Below are positions 23,478 through 32,039 of a stretch of 51,468 nucleotides of DNA, one piece after another (position 1 is the stretch's first letter; each line of letters starts with the position of its first letter). This DNA comes from Palsa-851 sp035534435 (lineage in GTDB: Bacteria; Chloroflexota; Dormibacteria; Aeolococcales; Aeolococcaceae). The DNA lies in assembly GCA_035534435.1 (NCBI GenBank), contig DATLRX010000013.1:1-51468 (forward strand), written 5' to 3'. The notes beneath the pieces are model-generated. The model ran no database searches, was not told the DNA's origin, and worked only from the letters and a program-made list of their open reading frames with translations. The position numbers and the translations under genes were made by a program.

Positions 23478-24725
23478 ATGAGAGGCCTTGACGCGCTGCC
23501 AACCGGCGCGGGAGCACGCGGACGCGCGGACGGGTTCACCGACTGGCTGGTGGGCGCGGCGGCGAGCCGCCGCCTCCTCACCGATCGATTCATCGAGACC
23601 TTCGAGTCGTGGGGCTACGGCTTCATCGTCACGCCGTTGATCGAGCCACTCGACACCGTCGCGGCCGGTGTCGGCGCCGCCCGGCAGTCGGGGCTCTTCC
23701 GGTTCATGGACTCGGACGGAGCGTTGCTCGCGCTGGTCGGCGAGCGCACCGTCAGCGTCGCGCGCGTCGTTGCGACGCAACTGCACGCCGGGCCGTTTCC
23801 GCTCCGGCTCTGCTACGCGGGGCCGGTCTTGCGCAACCATTCGCACAACGCCGGAAGGCGGCGCGAAAGCCTGCAGGCCGGATGCGAGTTGCTCGGCGCC
23901 ACGGGACTCGAGGCAGACGCCGAGTGCATCGCGCTTGCTGCCGCGGCGCTCGAGCAGGGTGGAGTGCACGGCGTCCAGGTCGATGTCGGCCATGCGGACT
24001 TCATCCCGGGGCTTCTCGAGTCGGCCGGCATCGACGGGGACGCACGCGACGGTGTGCTCGCCGCGCTGGCGAGTCGCGACCTCGTCTCCGTCGAGGCATC
24101 GCTCGAGGGTACGGACGTGGCGGATGCCGAGCGCCGTCTGCTCCTCGCGTTTCCCACACTTCGTGGCGGGCGCGAGATCCTCGACACCGCCGCGAGCGGA
24201 CTGCGCGGTGAACGGCCGCTCAGAGCACTCCGCGAGCTCGCCCGGCTCTGGGACCTCCTCGAGGCGCACGCGATCACCGACCGCGTGCACCTCGACCTCG
24301 GCGCGGTACGCGACTGGGACTACTACACGGGACCGACCTTCGAGGTGTTCAGCGAGGACTCGGGATTCCCGCTCGGCAGCGGCGGACGCTACGACAGACT
24401 CCTCGCGCGGTTCGGCGATGCGGTGCCCGCCACCGGGTTCGTGCTGCATGTCGATCGCTGCCACGACAGCGCCGGCCGTCGCGATGGAGTCCTGTCGGCG
24501 CAGCACGTGCTTCGCGTCAGCTGGGAGGGGGACGCGGAGGCGATCGCGCTGGAGGTGGCGCGACGGCTGCGCACTCGTGGCGTTGCGTGCGTGTGTGATC
24601 TCACCCCTGGCGAAAGCGGGGGAGTCACGGTCAGCAACACCGGTGCGCGCTGGACGGAGGATGGCCGTGACGAATCCGGCAGCATCGACGCCGCGGTCGA
24701 TGCGCTCGCACGGCGCGCCCCATGA
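23478..24725 (+). CDS. hisZ: ATP phosphoribosyltransferase regulatory subunit
   Basis: A 415-residue class II aminoacyl-tRNA-synthetase-like protein without anticodon-binding role. Motif-like segments include an early FESWGYGFIVTPLIEPLDT, FRFMDSDGALLALVGERTVSVARVVAT, RLCYAGPVLRN, LDLGAVRDWDYYTGPTFEVF and LGSGGRYDRLLARFG. HisZ forms a complex with short HisG and is needed for its activity and its histidine feedback. The next gene is a short-form HisG, overlapping by four bases, which settles HisZ over HisS. The C-terminal tail beyond residue 340 is longer than needed for the catalytic-like core. Confidence 0.9.
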   Translation: MRGLDALPTGAGARGRADGFTDWLVGAAASRRLLTDRFIETFESWGYGFIVTPLIEPLDTVAAGVGAARQSGLFRFMDSDGALLALVGERTVSVARVVATQLHAGPFPLRLCYAGPVLRNHSHNAGRRRESLQAGCELLGATGLEADAECIALAAAALEQGGVHGVQVDVGHADFIPGLLESAGIDGDARDGVLAALASRDLVSVEASLEGTDVADAERRLLLAFPTLRGGREILDTAASGLRGERPLRALRELARLWDLLEAHAITDRVHLDLGAVRDWDYYTGPTFEVFSEDSGFPLGSGGRYDRLLARFGDAVPATGFVLHVDRCHDSAGRRDGVLSAQHVLRVSWEGDAEAIALEVARRLRTRGVACVCDLTPGESGGVTVSNTGARWTEDGRDESGSIDAAVDALARRAP

Positions 24726-25375
24726 AGGGATTGCGCATCGCGCTTCCCGCCGGAACGCTGCTCGAGGGCGCATGCGAGCTGCTTGCTGCGGCCGGCGTCG
24801 CGCAGCTCGATGCAAACCGTTTCGAGCGCGAGTTGAGCGTGACCGATGCGGGCTGCGTCTTCGTGAAAGTCCGTCCCACGGACGTCCCCGTGTACGTGGA
24901 GATGGGAGCGTGCGACTGCGGCATCGTGGGCAAGGACGTTCTCTGGGAAAGCGGGCGAGAGTGCTACGAGCTTGCCGACCTGCGATTCGGACTCTGCAGG
25001 CTCGTCGTCGCCGCTCCGCGCGACTCCCCGCTGGTGAGCGGCGTCTGGCCTGCGTCGCTCCGCGTTGCCACCAAGTACCCGGAGTCCGCCGGCAGGTTCT
25101 TCGCGGCGCGCGCACTGAACGTGGTGCTCATCCGTCTCCACGGGTCAGTGGAACTGGCGCCGGCGACTGGGCTCGCGGATTGCGTGCTCGACATCACCGC
25201 GACGGGACGCACGATGGCCGCAAACGGTCTTGTCGAGGTGGCCGAGGCCGGCGTCTCGACGGCACGTCTGATCGCCAACCAGGCAGCGCTCAAGACCCGC
25301 AACGAGCTCGTCGGCGCCCTTGCCGCATCCCTGCGCCGCGCGGCTGCAGGGCAACGAAATGAGGGTGCCGCATGA
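24722..25375 (+). CDS. hisG: ATP phosphoribosyltransferase, short form
   Basis: A 217-residue short HisG that catalyses the first step of histidine synthesis, joining ATP and PRPP. Motifs include LRIALPAGTLLEGACELL at the start, FVKVRPTDVPVYVEMGACDCGIVGKDVLWE, LRVATKYPESAGRFFAARAL and the PRPP loop region CVLDITATGRTMAANGL. The C-terminal regulatory domain of long HisG is absent, so HisZ is required. It overlaps hisZ and hisD by four bases each. Confidence 0.94.
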   Translation: MKGLRIALPAGTLLEGACELLAAAGVAQLDANRFERELSVTDAGCVFVKVRPTDVPVYVEMGACDCGIVGKDVLWESGRECYELADLRFGLCRLVVAAPRDSPLVSGVWPASLRVATKYPESAGRFFAARALNVVLIRLHGSVELAPATGLADCVLDITATGRTMAANGLVEVAEAGVSTARLIANQAALKTRNELVGALAASLRRAAAGQRNEGAA

Positions 25376-26715
25376 GCATCGAGCTTGCGCGGCTCGATGC
25401 CACGCAGTTTCGTTCGCTCATCGCGGAGCGGGAGCGGGAGGGTTTCACCGCACCGACTCTCGATGACGCGGGCGCGCGCCGGCTCGCGGCGGTGTTCGGC
25501 CGGCCGATCGGCGTCCACGATGCCGTGCGCGGCATCGTTGCCGATGTGCGAACGCGTGGTGATGTCGCGGTGCGTGAGTGGACTCAGCGAATCGACGGCG
25601 TCGACGTCGCGGAAGCACACGCGGATTGCGCGGCGATGGCGCGGGCATGGGACGCGCTCGAGCAGCCGGTTCGCAACGCGCTCGTCGCGGCGGCCAACCG
25701 GATTCGCGAGTTCCACCTGCCCCAGATGGAGACGGCAGACCGCGGCTTCGGCAGCGCGTGGCTTCGCCCAGTGCCGCTCGGGCGCGTCGGTTGCTACGTC
25801 CCCGGCGGCCGGGCGGCGTACCCGAGCACGGTGCTCATGTCGGTGATCCCGGCGCAGGTGGCCGGCGTCGAGCGGATCGTCGTCGCAAGCCCTCCAGGCA
25901 TTGACGGCGGTGTCCATCCACTCGTTGCCGCCACGGCGCACCTGCTCGGGGTCACCGAGGTGATCGCCATCGGCGGCGCGCAGGCGATTGCCGCAATGGC
26001 CCACGGCACCGAGTCGATTGACCGCGTCGACAAGATCGTCGGCCCGGGGAACGCGTTCGTCACGCTTGCGAAGCATGAGGTGTTCGGATCGGTCGGCATC
26101 GATCAGCTGGCGGGGCCGAGTGAGATTCTCGTGATCGCGTCGGCCGGCGCCAACCCCGGGCTCATCGCCGCGGACCTCGTCTCTCAGCTCGAGCACGATC
26201 CACTCGCATGGGCCATCTGCGTGACAGACGACGCCGGGCTGGCAGGTGCGGTGGCCACGGATTTCGCGACGGCCGCAAACGACGCCGCGCGCAGCGAGGT
26301 CATCGGCATCGCCGCCGGGCGGCACGCCGCGGTGGTGGTGTGCGAGTCCCTGCGTGATGGGATCACGCTCGCAGCCGGGTTCGCGCCGGAGCACCTCTCC
26401 CTGCAGGGGGAGGCCTCCGAGGCGCTGCGCGATGAGGTGCGCAATGCCGGCGCGGTCTTCGTCGGTTCCCTGTCGCCGGTGAGCATCGGTGATTACGTCG
26501 CGGGCCCGAACCACACGCTGCCCACGCAAGGAGCCGCCCGCTACCGGGGACCGCTTGCGGTCATGGACTTTCTCCGCTGGCCGAGCTTCGTTCAGCTGAC
26601 CGATGCGGACTTCGACACCGTCGCGCCCGTCGCCATCGCGCTCGCGCAGGCAGAAGGCCTCCAGGCACACGAGACGGCACTGCGTGCGCGAACGCGCATG
26701 CGTGAGCCTGCATGA
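25372..26715 (+). CDS. hisD: Histidinol dehydrogenase
   Basis: A 447-residue zinc and NAD-dependent enzyme for the last two oxidations to histidine. Family signatures are GRVGCYVPGGRAAYPSTVLMSVIPAQVAGV, GGAQAIAAMAHGTES, DKIVGPGNAFV, DQLAGPSEILVIA, FAPEHLSLQGE (Glu-His catalytic pair) and GDYVAGPNHTLPTQGAARY. It is complete at both ends, and its start and stop overlap hisG and hisB by four bases. Confidence 0.96.
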   Translation: MSIELARLDATQFRSLIAEREREGFTAPTLDDAGARRLAAVFGRPIGVHDAVRGIVADVRTRGDVAVREWTQRIDGVDVAEAHADCAAMARAWDALEQPVRNALVAAANRIREFHLPQMETADRGFGSAWLRPVPLGRVGCYVPGGRAAYPSTVLMSVIPAQVAGVERIVVASPPGIDGGVHPLVAATAHLLGVTEVIAIGGAQAIAAMAHGTESIDRVDKIVGPGNAFVTLAKHEVFGSVGIDQLAGPSEILVIASAGANPGLIAADLVSQLEHDPLAWAICVTDDAGLAGAVATDFATAANDAARSEVIGIAAGRHAAVVVCESLRDGITLAAGFAPEHLSLQGEASEALRDEVRNAGAVFVGSLSPVSIGDYVAGPNHTLPTQGAARYRGPLAVMDFLRWPSFVQLTDADFDTVAPVAIALAQAEGLQAHETALRARTRMREPA

Positions 26716-27305
26716 CCGGCGCACCGGTGCGATCCGCGTCGAGACGTCGCGACACGCGCGAAACAAAGATCAGTGCGGACGTGCTCATCGACGGCACGGG
26801 TGTGGGTTCGATCACGCTCCCACTGCCGTTCTTCCGGCACATGATCGAGGCGTTCACCAAATACAGCGGGATGGACATCACGCTCGACGGCAGTGGTGAC
26901 ATCGATGTCGACGCGCATCACCTTGTCGAGGATGTCGGTCTCGTCCTCGGCGGCACCGTCAGTGACGCGCTCGGCGATCGCGACGGGATCCGGCGTTTCG
27001 GAGAGGCGCACGCGCCGCTCGACGAGTCCCTCGTACGATGTGTCGTCGACTACGGTCGCCGCCCGAACGTGGTGTATGCGATGGACCAGTTGCAGGGACG
27101 GATCAACGACTTCGACGTGGAGGTCATCGGCGAGTTCGTCAAGGGGTACGCGCAGGCTGCGGGCGCGACCATCCACCTGGACTGCATCCGCGGGGACAAT
27201 CCGCATCACATCGCGGAGGCGGCGTTCAAGGCACTTGGTCTGGCAACTCGCGACGCGTTCCGCGTCATCGGCGGAGGCGTCCCCTCGACCAAAGGAACGC
27301 TGTGA
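26712..27305 (+). CDS. hisB: Imidazoleglycerol-phosphate dehydratase
   Basis: A 197-residue monofunctional IGPD. The manganese-binding repeats are seen as DAHHLVEDVGLVLGG and NPHHIAEAAFKALG, with further marks RDTRETKIS near the start, GDRDGIRRFGEAHAPLDESL and the final VPSTKGTL. The usual FFDHML segment reads FFRHMI, and the following text (FTKYSGMDITLDGSGDIDV) departs from the common HG-rich pattern, but His is kept. No HisN phosphatase domain is fused. It overlaps hisD by four bases and hisH by four. Confidence 0.92.
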   Translation: MTGAPVRSASRRRDTRETKISADVLIDGTGVGSITLPLPFFRHMIEAFTKYSGMDITLDGSGDIDVDAHHLVEDVGLVLGGTVSDALGDRDGIRRFGEAHAPLDESLVRCVVDYGRRPNVVYAMDQLQGRINDFDVEVIGEFVKGYAQAAGATIHLDCIRGDNPHHIAEAAFKALGLATRDAFRVIGGGVPSTKGTL

Positions 27306-27922
27306 GTCCCGTGGTCGGGGTCTGCGACTACGGGGTCGGCAACCTGCGGAGCGTCGAGCGGGCACTTCGAGCCTCCGGCGCCGAGCCGGTCATCAGCGAT
27401 GCGCCTGAGCGGATCGCCCATTGCGACGGCGTGGTGCTCCCAGGCGTCGGTGCCTTCGCGATCGCGGCGCGCGCGCTGCATGACGGCGGCCTCGCGGGCG
27501 CGGTCCGCACCGTGGCTGCGGCGGGCAAGCCGGTGCTCGGCATCTGCCTCGGCCATCAGTTGCTGTTCGAGTCGAGCGGCGAGGGTCCGGCTGTCCCCGG
27601 GCTCGAACTGCTCGAGGGGCGTGTGACCAGGCTTGCGTCTGCCGGCGGCCGCAAGGTGCCGCACATGGGATGGAATACTCTCACCGTGGTGCCGGGTTCG
27701 ACGCTCCTCGCGGGCATCGAATCGGGTTCGTACATGTACTTCGTGCACTCGTTCGCCGCGATGCCCACGGATGCGGATGTCGCCGCCACGACCGACTACG
27801 GCGGGCCGATCGCGGCTGCCGTCGAGCACGGCAACATCATGGGGACGCAGTTCCATCCCGAGAAGAGCGGTCAGGCAGGACTGCACGTCTACGCGAACTT
27901 CGTCGCGATGTGCTCGGCGTGA
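27302..27922 (+). CDS. hisH: Imidazole glycerol phosphate synthase, glutaminase subunit
   Basis: A 206-residue class I glutamine amidotransferase. It supplies ammonia to HisF. Motifs are VCDYGVGNLRSVERAL, VLPGVGAFAIAARAL, the nucleophile Cys in GKPVLGICLGHQLLFE, PHMGWNTL, YFVHSFAA and the catalytic His-Glu in GTQFHPEKSG. GTG 27302 overlaps the hisB stop as GTGA, and the next gene starts the same way. Confidence 0.95.
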   Translation: MSPVVGVCDYGVGNLRSVERALRASGAEPVISDAPERIAHCDGVVLPGVGAFAIAARALHDGGLAGAVRTVAAAGKPVLGICLGHQLLFESSGEGPAVPGLELLEGRVTRLASAGGRKVPHMGWNTLTVVPGSTLLAGIESGSYMYFVHSFAAMPTDADVAATTDYGGPIAAAVEHGNIMGTQFHPEKSGQAGLHVYANFVAMCSA

Positions 27923-28653
27923 TCGTCATCCCGGCGATCGACGTGCTCGGCGGGCGGTGCGTGCGACTGCGTCGGGGCGAGTACGCGGATGCCACGGTAT
28001 ATGGCGATGATCCGGGGGAGGTCGCACGCGGTTTCATCGACGCCGGCGCCGCGCGCATTCACGTCGTCGATCTCGACGCGGCACGCGCGCGTGGGACACC
28101 GGAAAGTGCCGATGCGGTCAGGGCGATCATCGCCGCGTGCGTCGTCGGAGGCTGTGGTGTGGAGGTCGGTGGCGGCGTCCGGGATGTGGACACCGCGCGC
28201 GTGTTGCTCGGTGCCGGCGCGTCGTTCGTCATCCTCGGCAGCGTCGCGGTTCGCGATCCGAAGAAGGCCGCGGCGATCTGTGATGCCGCCGAAGGGCGGG
28301 TCCTGCTGGGGCTCGACGTGCGTGACGGCGTTGCGCGCGTGCAAGGATGGACTGAGGACGGTATTAGGGCCTCGGACGTGCTGCGGTCGTGGAGCGATTG
28401 GCCCACGTCGGGGGTGATCTACACCGATACCGAGCGCGACGGCGTCCTCGCCGGTCCGGATCTCGACGGCCTGCGGCGATGCCGTGACGCCTACCCGGGT
28501 CCGGTCTACCTGTCGGGCGGGGTCACCACCCTTGCCGACATCGAGGCGAGCGCCGCGGCGGGCGCCGCCGGTGTCGTCATCGGCAAGGCGCTCTACGAAG
28601 GTCGCATCGACCTTCCGGCTGCGCTGCGCGCTGTTGGGAGCCCGGTTTCATGA
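27919..28653 (+). CDS. hisA: ProFAR isomerase
   Basis: A 244-residue (beta/alpha)8 barrel that isomerises ProFAR to PRFAR. Motifs are VIPAIDVLGGRCVRLRRGEYADATVYGDDP, HVVDLDAARARG, GCGVEVGGGVRDVDTARVLLGAGASFVILGSVAV, LLGLDVRDGVARVQGW, IYTDTERDGVLAGPD and YLSGGVTTLADI. The GTG start overlaps hisH by four bases. The Asp in AIDV and in TDTERDG are the general acid/base pair. Lysine-pathway genes are nearby but do not change this call. Confidence 0.95.
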   Translation: MIVIPAIDVLGGRCVRLRRGEYADATVYGDDPGEVARGFIDAGAARIHVVDLDAARARGTPESADAVRAIIAACVVGGCGVEVGGGVRDVDTARVLLGAGASFVILGSVAVRDPKKAAAICDAAEGRVLLGLDVRDGVARVQGWTEDGIRASDVLRSWSDWPTSGVIYTDTERDGVLAGPDLDGLRRCRDAYPGPVYLSGGVTTLADIEASAAAGAAGVVIGKALYEGRIDLPAALRAVGSPVS

Positions 28654-29408
28654 CGCTGGCGAAGCGCGTGATCCCGTGTCTCGACGTGACGGGTGGGCGT
28701 GTGGTGAAAGGTGTGGCGTTCGTCGACCTGCGCGACGCCGGAGATCCGGCCGAGCTTGCCGAGCGCTACGACGAGGACGGCGCGGACGAGCTGGTCTTTC
28801 TCGATATCACCGCCTCCAGCGATGAACGCGCAATCCTGCTCGATGTGGTGCGGCGTACCGCCGATCGGGTGTTCATCCCGCTCACCGTCGGAGGCGGCGT
28901 ACGCACCCTTCAGGACATCGACGCCCTCCTCCGTGCCGGCGCGGACAAGGTGTCGCTCAACACGTCCGCGCTCGACCGGCCGTCGCTCATCGATGAGGCG
29001 GCGAGCACGTTCGGTTCGCAGTGCGTCGTGGTCGCCGTGGACTCCAGGCGTTCGAACGGCCGCCACGCAGTGCACGTCCGGGGCGGCCGGGTGGACACCG
29101 GGCGCGACGCGATCCAGTGGGCCGGCGAGGCGGCCGGCCGCGGCGCGGGTGAGATCCTCATCACGTCGATGGATCGGGACGGGACCGCATCCGGATATGA
29201 CCTCGAGCTGACAGCCGCAGTCGCGGCCGCGGTCCGTGTGCCTGTGATCGCCAGCGGGGGTGCGGGCGAGCCGGAGCATCTGCGCCGAGCCCTGACGGAC
29301 GGTCGTGCAGACGCGGCGCTTGCCGCGACCATCTTCCATTTCGACTCGTATCCGGTCTCCGAGACCAAGCGATACCTTCACGAGCACGGTGTCGAGGTGC
29401 GGTTGTGA
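28650..29408 (+). CDS. hisF: Imidazole glycerol phosphate synthase, cyclase subunit
   Basis: A 252-residue (beta/alpha)8 barrel that forms IGP and AICAR from PRFAR and ammonia. Motifs are RVIPCLDVTGGRVVKGVAFVDLRDAGDP (catalytic Asp in CLDV), ELVFLDITASSDER, PLTVGGGVRTLQDIDALLRAGADKVSLNTSA, VVAVDSRR, GEILITSMDRDGTASGYDLEL (second Asp) and PVIASGGAGEPEHLRRAL. It overlaps hisA by four bases. Confidence 0.97.
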   Translation: MTLAKRVIPCLDVTGGRVVKGVAFVDLRDAGDPAELAERYDEDGADELVFLDITASSDERAILLDVVRRTADRVFIPLTVGGGVRTLQDIDALLRAGADKVSLNTSALDRPSLIDEAASTFGSQCVVVAVDSRRSNGRHAVHVRGGRVDTGRDAIQWAGEAAGRGAGEILITSMDRDGTASGYDLELTAAVAAAVRVPVIASGGAGEPEHLRRALTDGRADAALAATIFHFDSYPVSETKRYLHEHGVEVRL

Positions 29409-29740
29409 GCGATCCCGTTGAGCCCCGATTCGGCGACGGCGGGCTGATCACGGCCGTGGTCCAGGATGCCGCCACGTCGGAGGTGCTGATGGTGGCCCAC
29501 ATGAACCGCGCCGCCTGGGACGCCACCCGGCGCACGGGGCGAGCCACGTTCTTCAGCCGATCTCGTCAGCGCCTCTGGGAGAAAGGTGAGACGAGTGGCC
29601 GCACGATGCATGTGCACGAGACCCGGCTCGACTGCGACGCAGACTCGGTCCTCCTCCTGGTGTCACCGGACGGCCCCGCGTGTCACACGGGCGCTCGTTC
29701 CTGCTTCTTCACCGTGGTGGAGGGGAGCCAGATCAAGTAG
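29405..29740 (+). CDS. hisI: Phosphoribosyl-AMP cyclohydrolase
   Basis: A 111-residue zinc enzyme that opens the adenine ring of PR-AMP. Motifs are LITAVVQDAATSEVLMVAHMNRAAWDATRRTGRATFFSRSRQRLWEKGETSG, then LDCDADSVLLLV and the cysteines of CHTGARSCFF. There is no HisE pyrophosphatase domain at the C-terminus and no separate hisE in the window. The GTG start overlaps hisF by four bases. It is the last gene of the his operon. Confidence 0.95.
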   Translation: MSDPVEPRFGDGGLITAVVQDAATSEVLMVAHMNRAAWDATRRTGRATFFSRSRQRLWEKGETSGRTMHVHETRLDCDADSVLLLVSPDGPACHTGARSCFFTVVEGSQIK

Positions 29741-29776
29741 CTCCAGCGTCAGCTCCCACTTCCGCTCGCCGGGCGG

Positions 29777-29782
29777 TACCAT
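29777..29782 (+). promoter_or_regulatory. -10 box for leaderless helicase gene
   Basis: TACCAT ends seven bases before the helicase ATG and no ribosome site is present. The -35 is not clear. Confidence 0.45.
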
Positions 29783-29789
29783 CGAACGC

Positions 29790-31856
29790 ATGTTCGCGTG
29801 GCTCGATGACCTGACCGACGCCCAGCGGGCGGTCGTCACCCATGAAGGCGGCCCGCTCCGCGTGCTTGCCGGGGCGGGCACCGGCAAGACGACGACGCTG
29901 TCGGCACGCGTTGCGTGGCTGCTGGCGACGGGCACGCCACCCGAGCGGATCCTCCTCCTCACCTTTACGAGAAGGGCTGCCCGGCAGATGGTCACCCGCA
30001 CCGCGGCGCTGCTCACGTCGATCGGCATGGATGGGCCGGCCGGGCATCCGGCGGGCCGGGTCGTCGGAGGCACCTTCCATGCCATCGCGCATCGGACACT
30101 CCGGCGGTTCGCGTCGACGCTCGGCATTCCCGAGGGCTTCTCGATCCTCGACGCCGCCGACGCTGCAGACGTCATCGATATCGTTCGCGACGAGCAGGGT
30201 CACGCAGAGGCGACGCGGCGGCGCTTTCCTCGCAAGACGCTGCTCGTGGATCTCTACTCGACCGCCGTGAACACCGGCCGGCCGCTCTCGGCGGTCGTTC
30301 CGGAGATCGCCCCCTGGGCGGACGACTTCATCGACTCGATCGCCGCGATCTGCCGCGGCTATGTTCGCCGCAAGCGTCTGGCCGGGCTCGTCGACCTCGA
30401 CGACCTCCTCCTGCTGTGGCGGGCGGCGGTCCAGGACGAGCGGCTCGGACCGCGGCTGGCGAAGGCGTTCGATCACATCCTCGTCGACGAATACCAGGAC
30501 GTGAATGATCTGCAGGTCGATGTGCTGCGAGGACTGCGCAACGGCGATCCGCGCATCGCCGTGGTCGGCGATGACGCACAGGCGCTGTACTCGTTCCGGG
30601 CCGCGGAGCCGCGGCACATTCTGGAGTTCGACACGGCGTTTCCGGGCGCGAGCACGATCGTGCTCGAGACGAACTATCGCTCGACCCAGCAGATTCTCGA
30701 TGTGGCCAACGCCGTCGGTGCCGGCGCGACAGTGGGCTTCTCCGCAGTGTTGCAGGCGGCGCGGCGCGCTCCCGGGGCTTCCCCGCAGGTGGTGCGCTGC
30801 GTCGATGAGGATGCGCAGACGGAAGCGGTCTGCGCACGCATCCTCGCGCACCGTGAGGCGGGGATCGCGTTGCACGAACAGGCTGTGCTGGTTCGCGCTG
30901 CGCATCATTCCGCGCTGCTCGAGCTCGAGCTCGGCGCCAGGCGGATCCCCTACGTCAAATACGGTGGTCTGCGGTTCATCGAGGCCGCCCACGTGAAGGA
31001 CCTCCTCGCCGCGTTCCGGCTTGCCGACAATCCCAACGACGTCGTCGCATGGTTCCGGCTGTTGCAGCTGTTCCCCGGCGTCGGTCCCGCGACCGCGCGG
31101 CGAGTGGTGACCGCGCTCGGGTTGATCGGCGCCGATCGCGATCAGATCACCGAGGGGGACGTGATACGCCGCTGGCCGCTGGCGGCGCTCGAGCTGCCCG
31201 TGGTTGCGCAACCCGCCGCAGCCGAGCTCATCGATGCACTCGGTGCGCGGGCGGAGGAGTCCGTCGCGACACACGCCGAGCGTCTGCGTGTCGCCGTCGC
31301 GCCACTCGTCGAAGCGGCATATCCCGAGTCAGGAGCGCGTCTCGTGGATCTCGACACGCTGGTGGCGGCAGGCGCCAAGGCGGCGAGGCTCTCCGACGTT
31401 GCGGCGGACCACGTTCTCGAACCGCCGCGGTCGACGTCGGCGCTTGCCGGTCCTCCGAGCGTCGATGAGGACTGGCTCGTGGTCTCCACGGTGCATTCCG
31501 CCAAAGGACTCGAGTGGGACGTCGTGCATGTTCTGCATGTGACCGACGGCGACATCCCATCAGACATGGCGCTGGGATCGGACGCGGGCCTCGAGGAGGA
31601 GCGTCGCGTGTTCTACGTCGCGCTCACGCGCGCGCGCAGCTCGCTGCACCTCTACGTACCGGAGCGATACCACCACCACCCGCGCGGTCGCGACGATCGC
31701 CACGGGTGGGCGCAACCGTCGCGATTCCTCACCGACACTGTGCGACGCTACTGCGAGGACGTGGTCGATGCGGCCGGTCGGGTCGATGTCGAACACCCGG
31801 AGGCCGGAGAAGCGATGGAGCGGGTCGGCGTGGTTCTTGATGGCCTGTGGACCTGA
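29790..31856 (+). CDS. UvrD/PcrA-like superfamily 1 DNA helicase
   Basis: A 688-residue SF1A ATP-dependent 3-to-5-prime DNA helicase. Motifs in order: Q-like segment LTDAQRAVVTHEG, Walker A AGAGTGKTT (about 27-35), TFTRRAARQM, Walker B VDEYQDVNDLQ (about 232), GDDAQALYSFRAA, LETNYRSTQQIL, VSTVHSAKGLEWDVV (about 567) and VALTRARSSLHLYVP (about 610). It is close to UvrD length and has no nuclease domain at the C-terminus. The short stretch after motif VI lacks the usual PcrA tail. It probably acts in repair or in removing proteins from DNA. The ATG is chosen because the family match begins there; TACCAT lies seven bases upstream. Confidence 0.93.
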   Translation: MFAWLDDLTDAQRAVVTHEGGPLRVLAGAGTGKTTTLSARVAWLLATGTPPERILLLTFTRRAARQMVTRTAALLTSIGMDGPAGHPAGRVVGGTFHAIAHRTLRRFASTLGIPEGFSILDAADAADVIDIVRDEQGHAEATRRRFPRKTLLVDLYSTAVNTGRPLSAVVPEIAPWADDFIDSIAAICRGYVRRKRLAGLVDLDDLLLLWRAAVQDERLGPRLAKAFDHILVDEYQDVNDLQVDVLRGLRNGDPRIAVVGDDAQALYSFRAAEPRHILEFDTAFPGASTIVLETNYRSTQQILDVANAVGAGATVGFSAVLQAARRAPGASPQVVRCVDEDAQTEAVCARILAHREAGIALHEQAVLVRAAHHSALLELELGARRIPYVKYGGLRFIEAAHVKDLLAAFRLADNPNDVVAWFRLLQLFPGVGPATARRVVTALGLIGADRDQITEGDVIRRWPLAALELPVVAQPAAAELIDALGARAEESVATHAERLRVAVAPLVEAAYPESGARLVDLDTLVAAGAKAARLSDVAADHVLEPPRSTSALAGPPSVDEDWLVVSTVHSAKGLEWDVVHVLHVTDGDIPSDMALGSDAGLEEERRVFYVALTRARSSLHLYVPERYHHHPRGRDDRHGWAQPSRFLTDTVRRYCEDVVDAAGRVDVEHPEAGEAMERVGVVLDGLWT

Positions 31857-32039
31857 GGGGCTATACGTACGCTGACGGGCAGACGCCGTCCAACGAGGTG
31901 GTCCACCGTGAATCGAACCGGATCCATTCGTAACCCCGGGTGGCTCCGACTGTCGATAGTGACCCCCCACCCTCGCGGCGGCGTCCCCAGCTTGCGTTGC
32001 ACCGGCAACCTTCGGGGCGCCGCCGTTATTCTGCCCGCC
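31857..32039. other. Convergent intergenic region, no gene seen
   Basis: The 183 bases between the helicase stop and the GH127 stop hold only weak palindromes: GACGG/CCGTC near 31875-31893 and GGTGG/CCACC near 31899-31909. Neither is followed by a T-run. The open frames across it do not look like proteins. Confidence 0.5.

Noticed and set aside
23004..25115. 703-codon minus-strand frame across hisC, hisZ and hisG
   Set aside because: Same antisense effect; no protein family resemblance.
31899..31925. tRNA-like text on the minus strand (GGTTCGATTC near a GGTGG/CCACC repeat)
   Set aside because: The T-arm stem does not pair, and no D-arm, anticodon arm or acceptor stem can be built around it.
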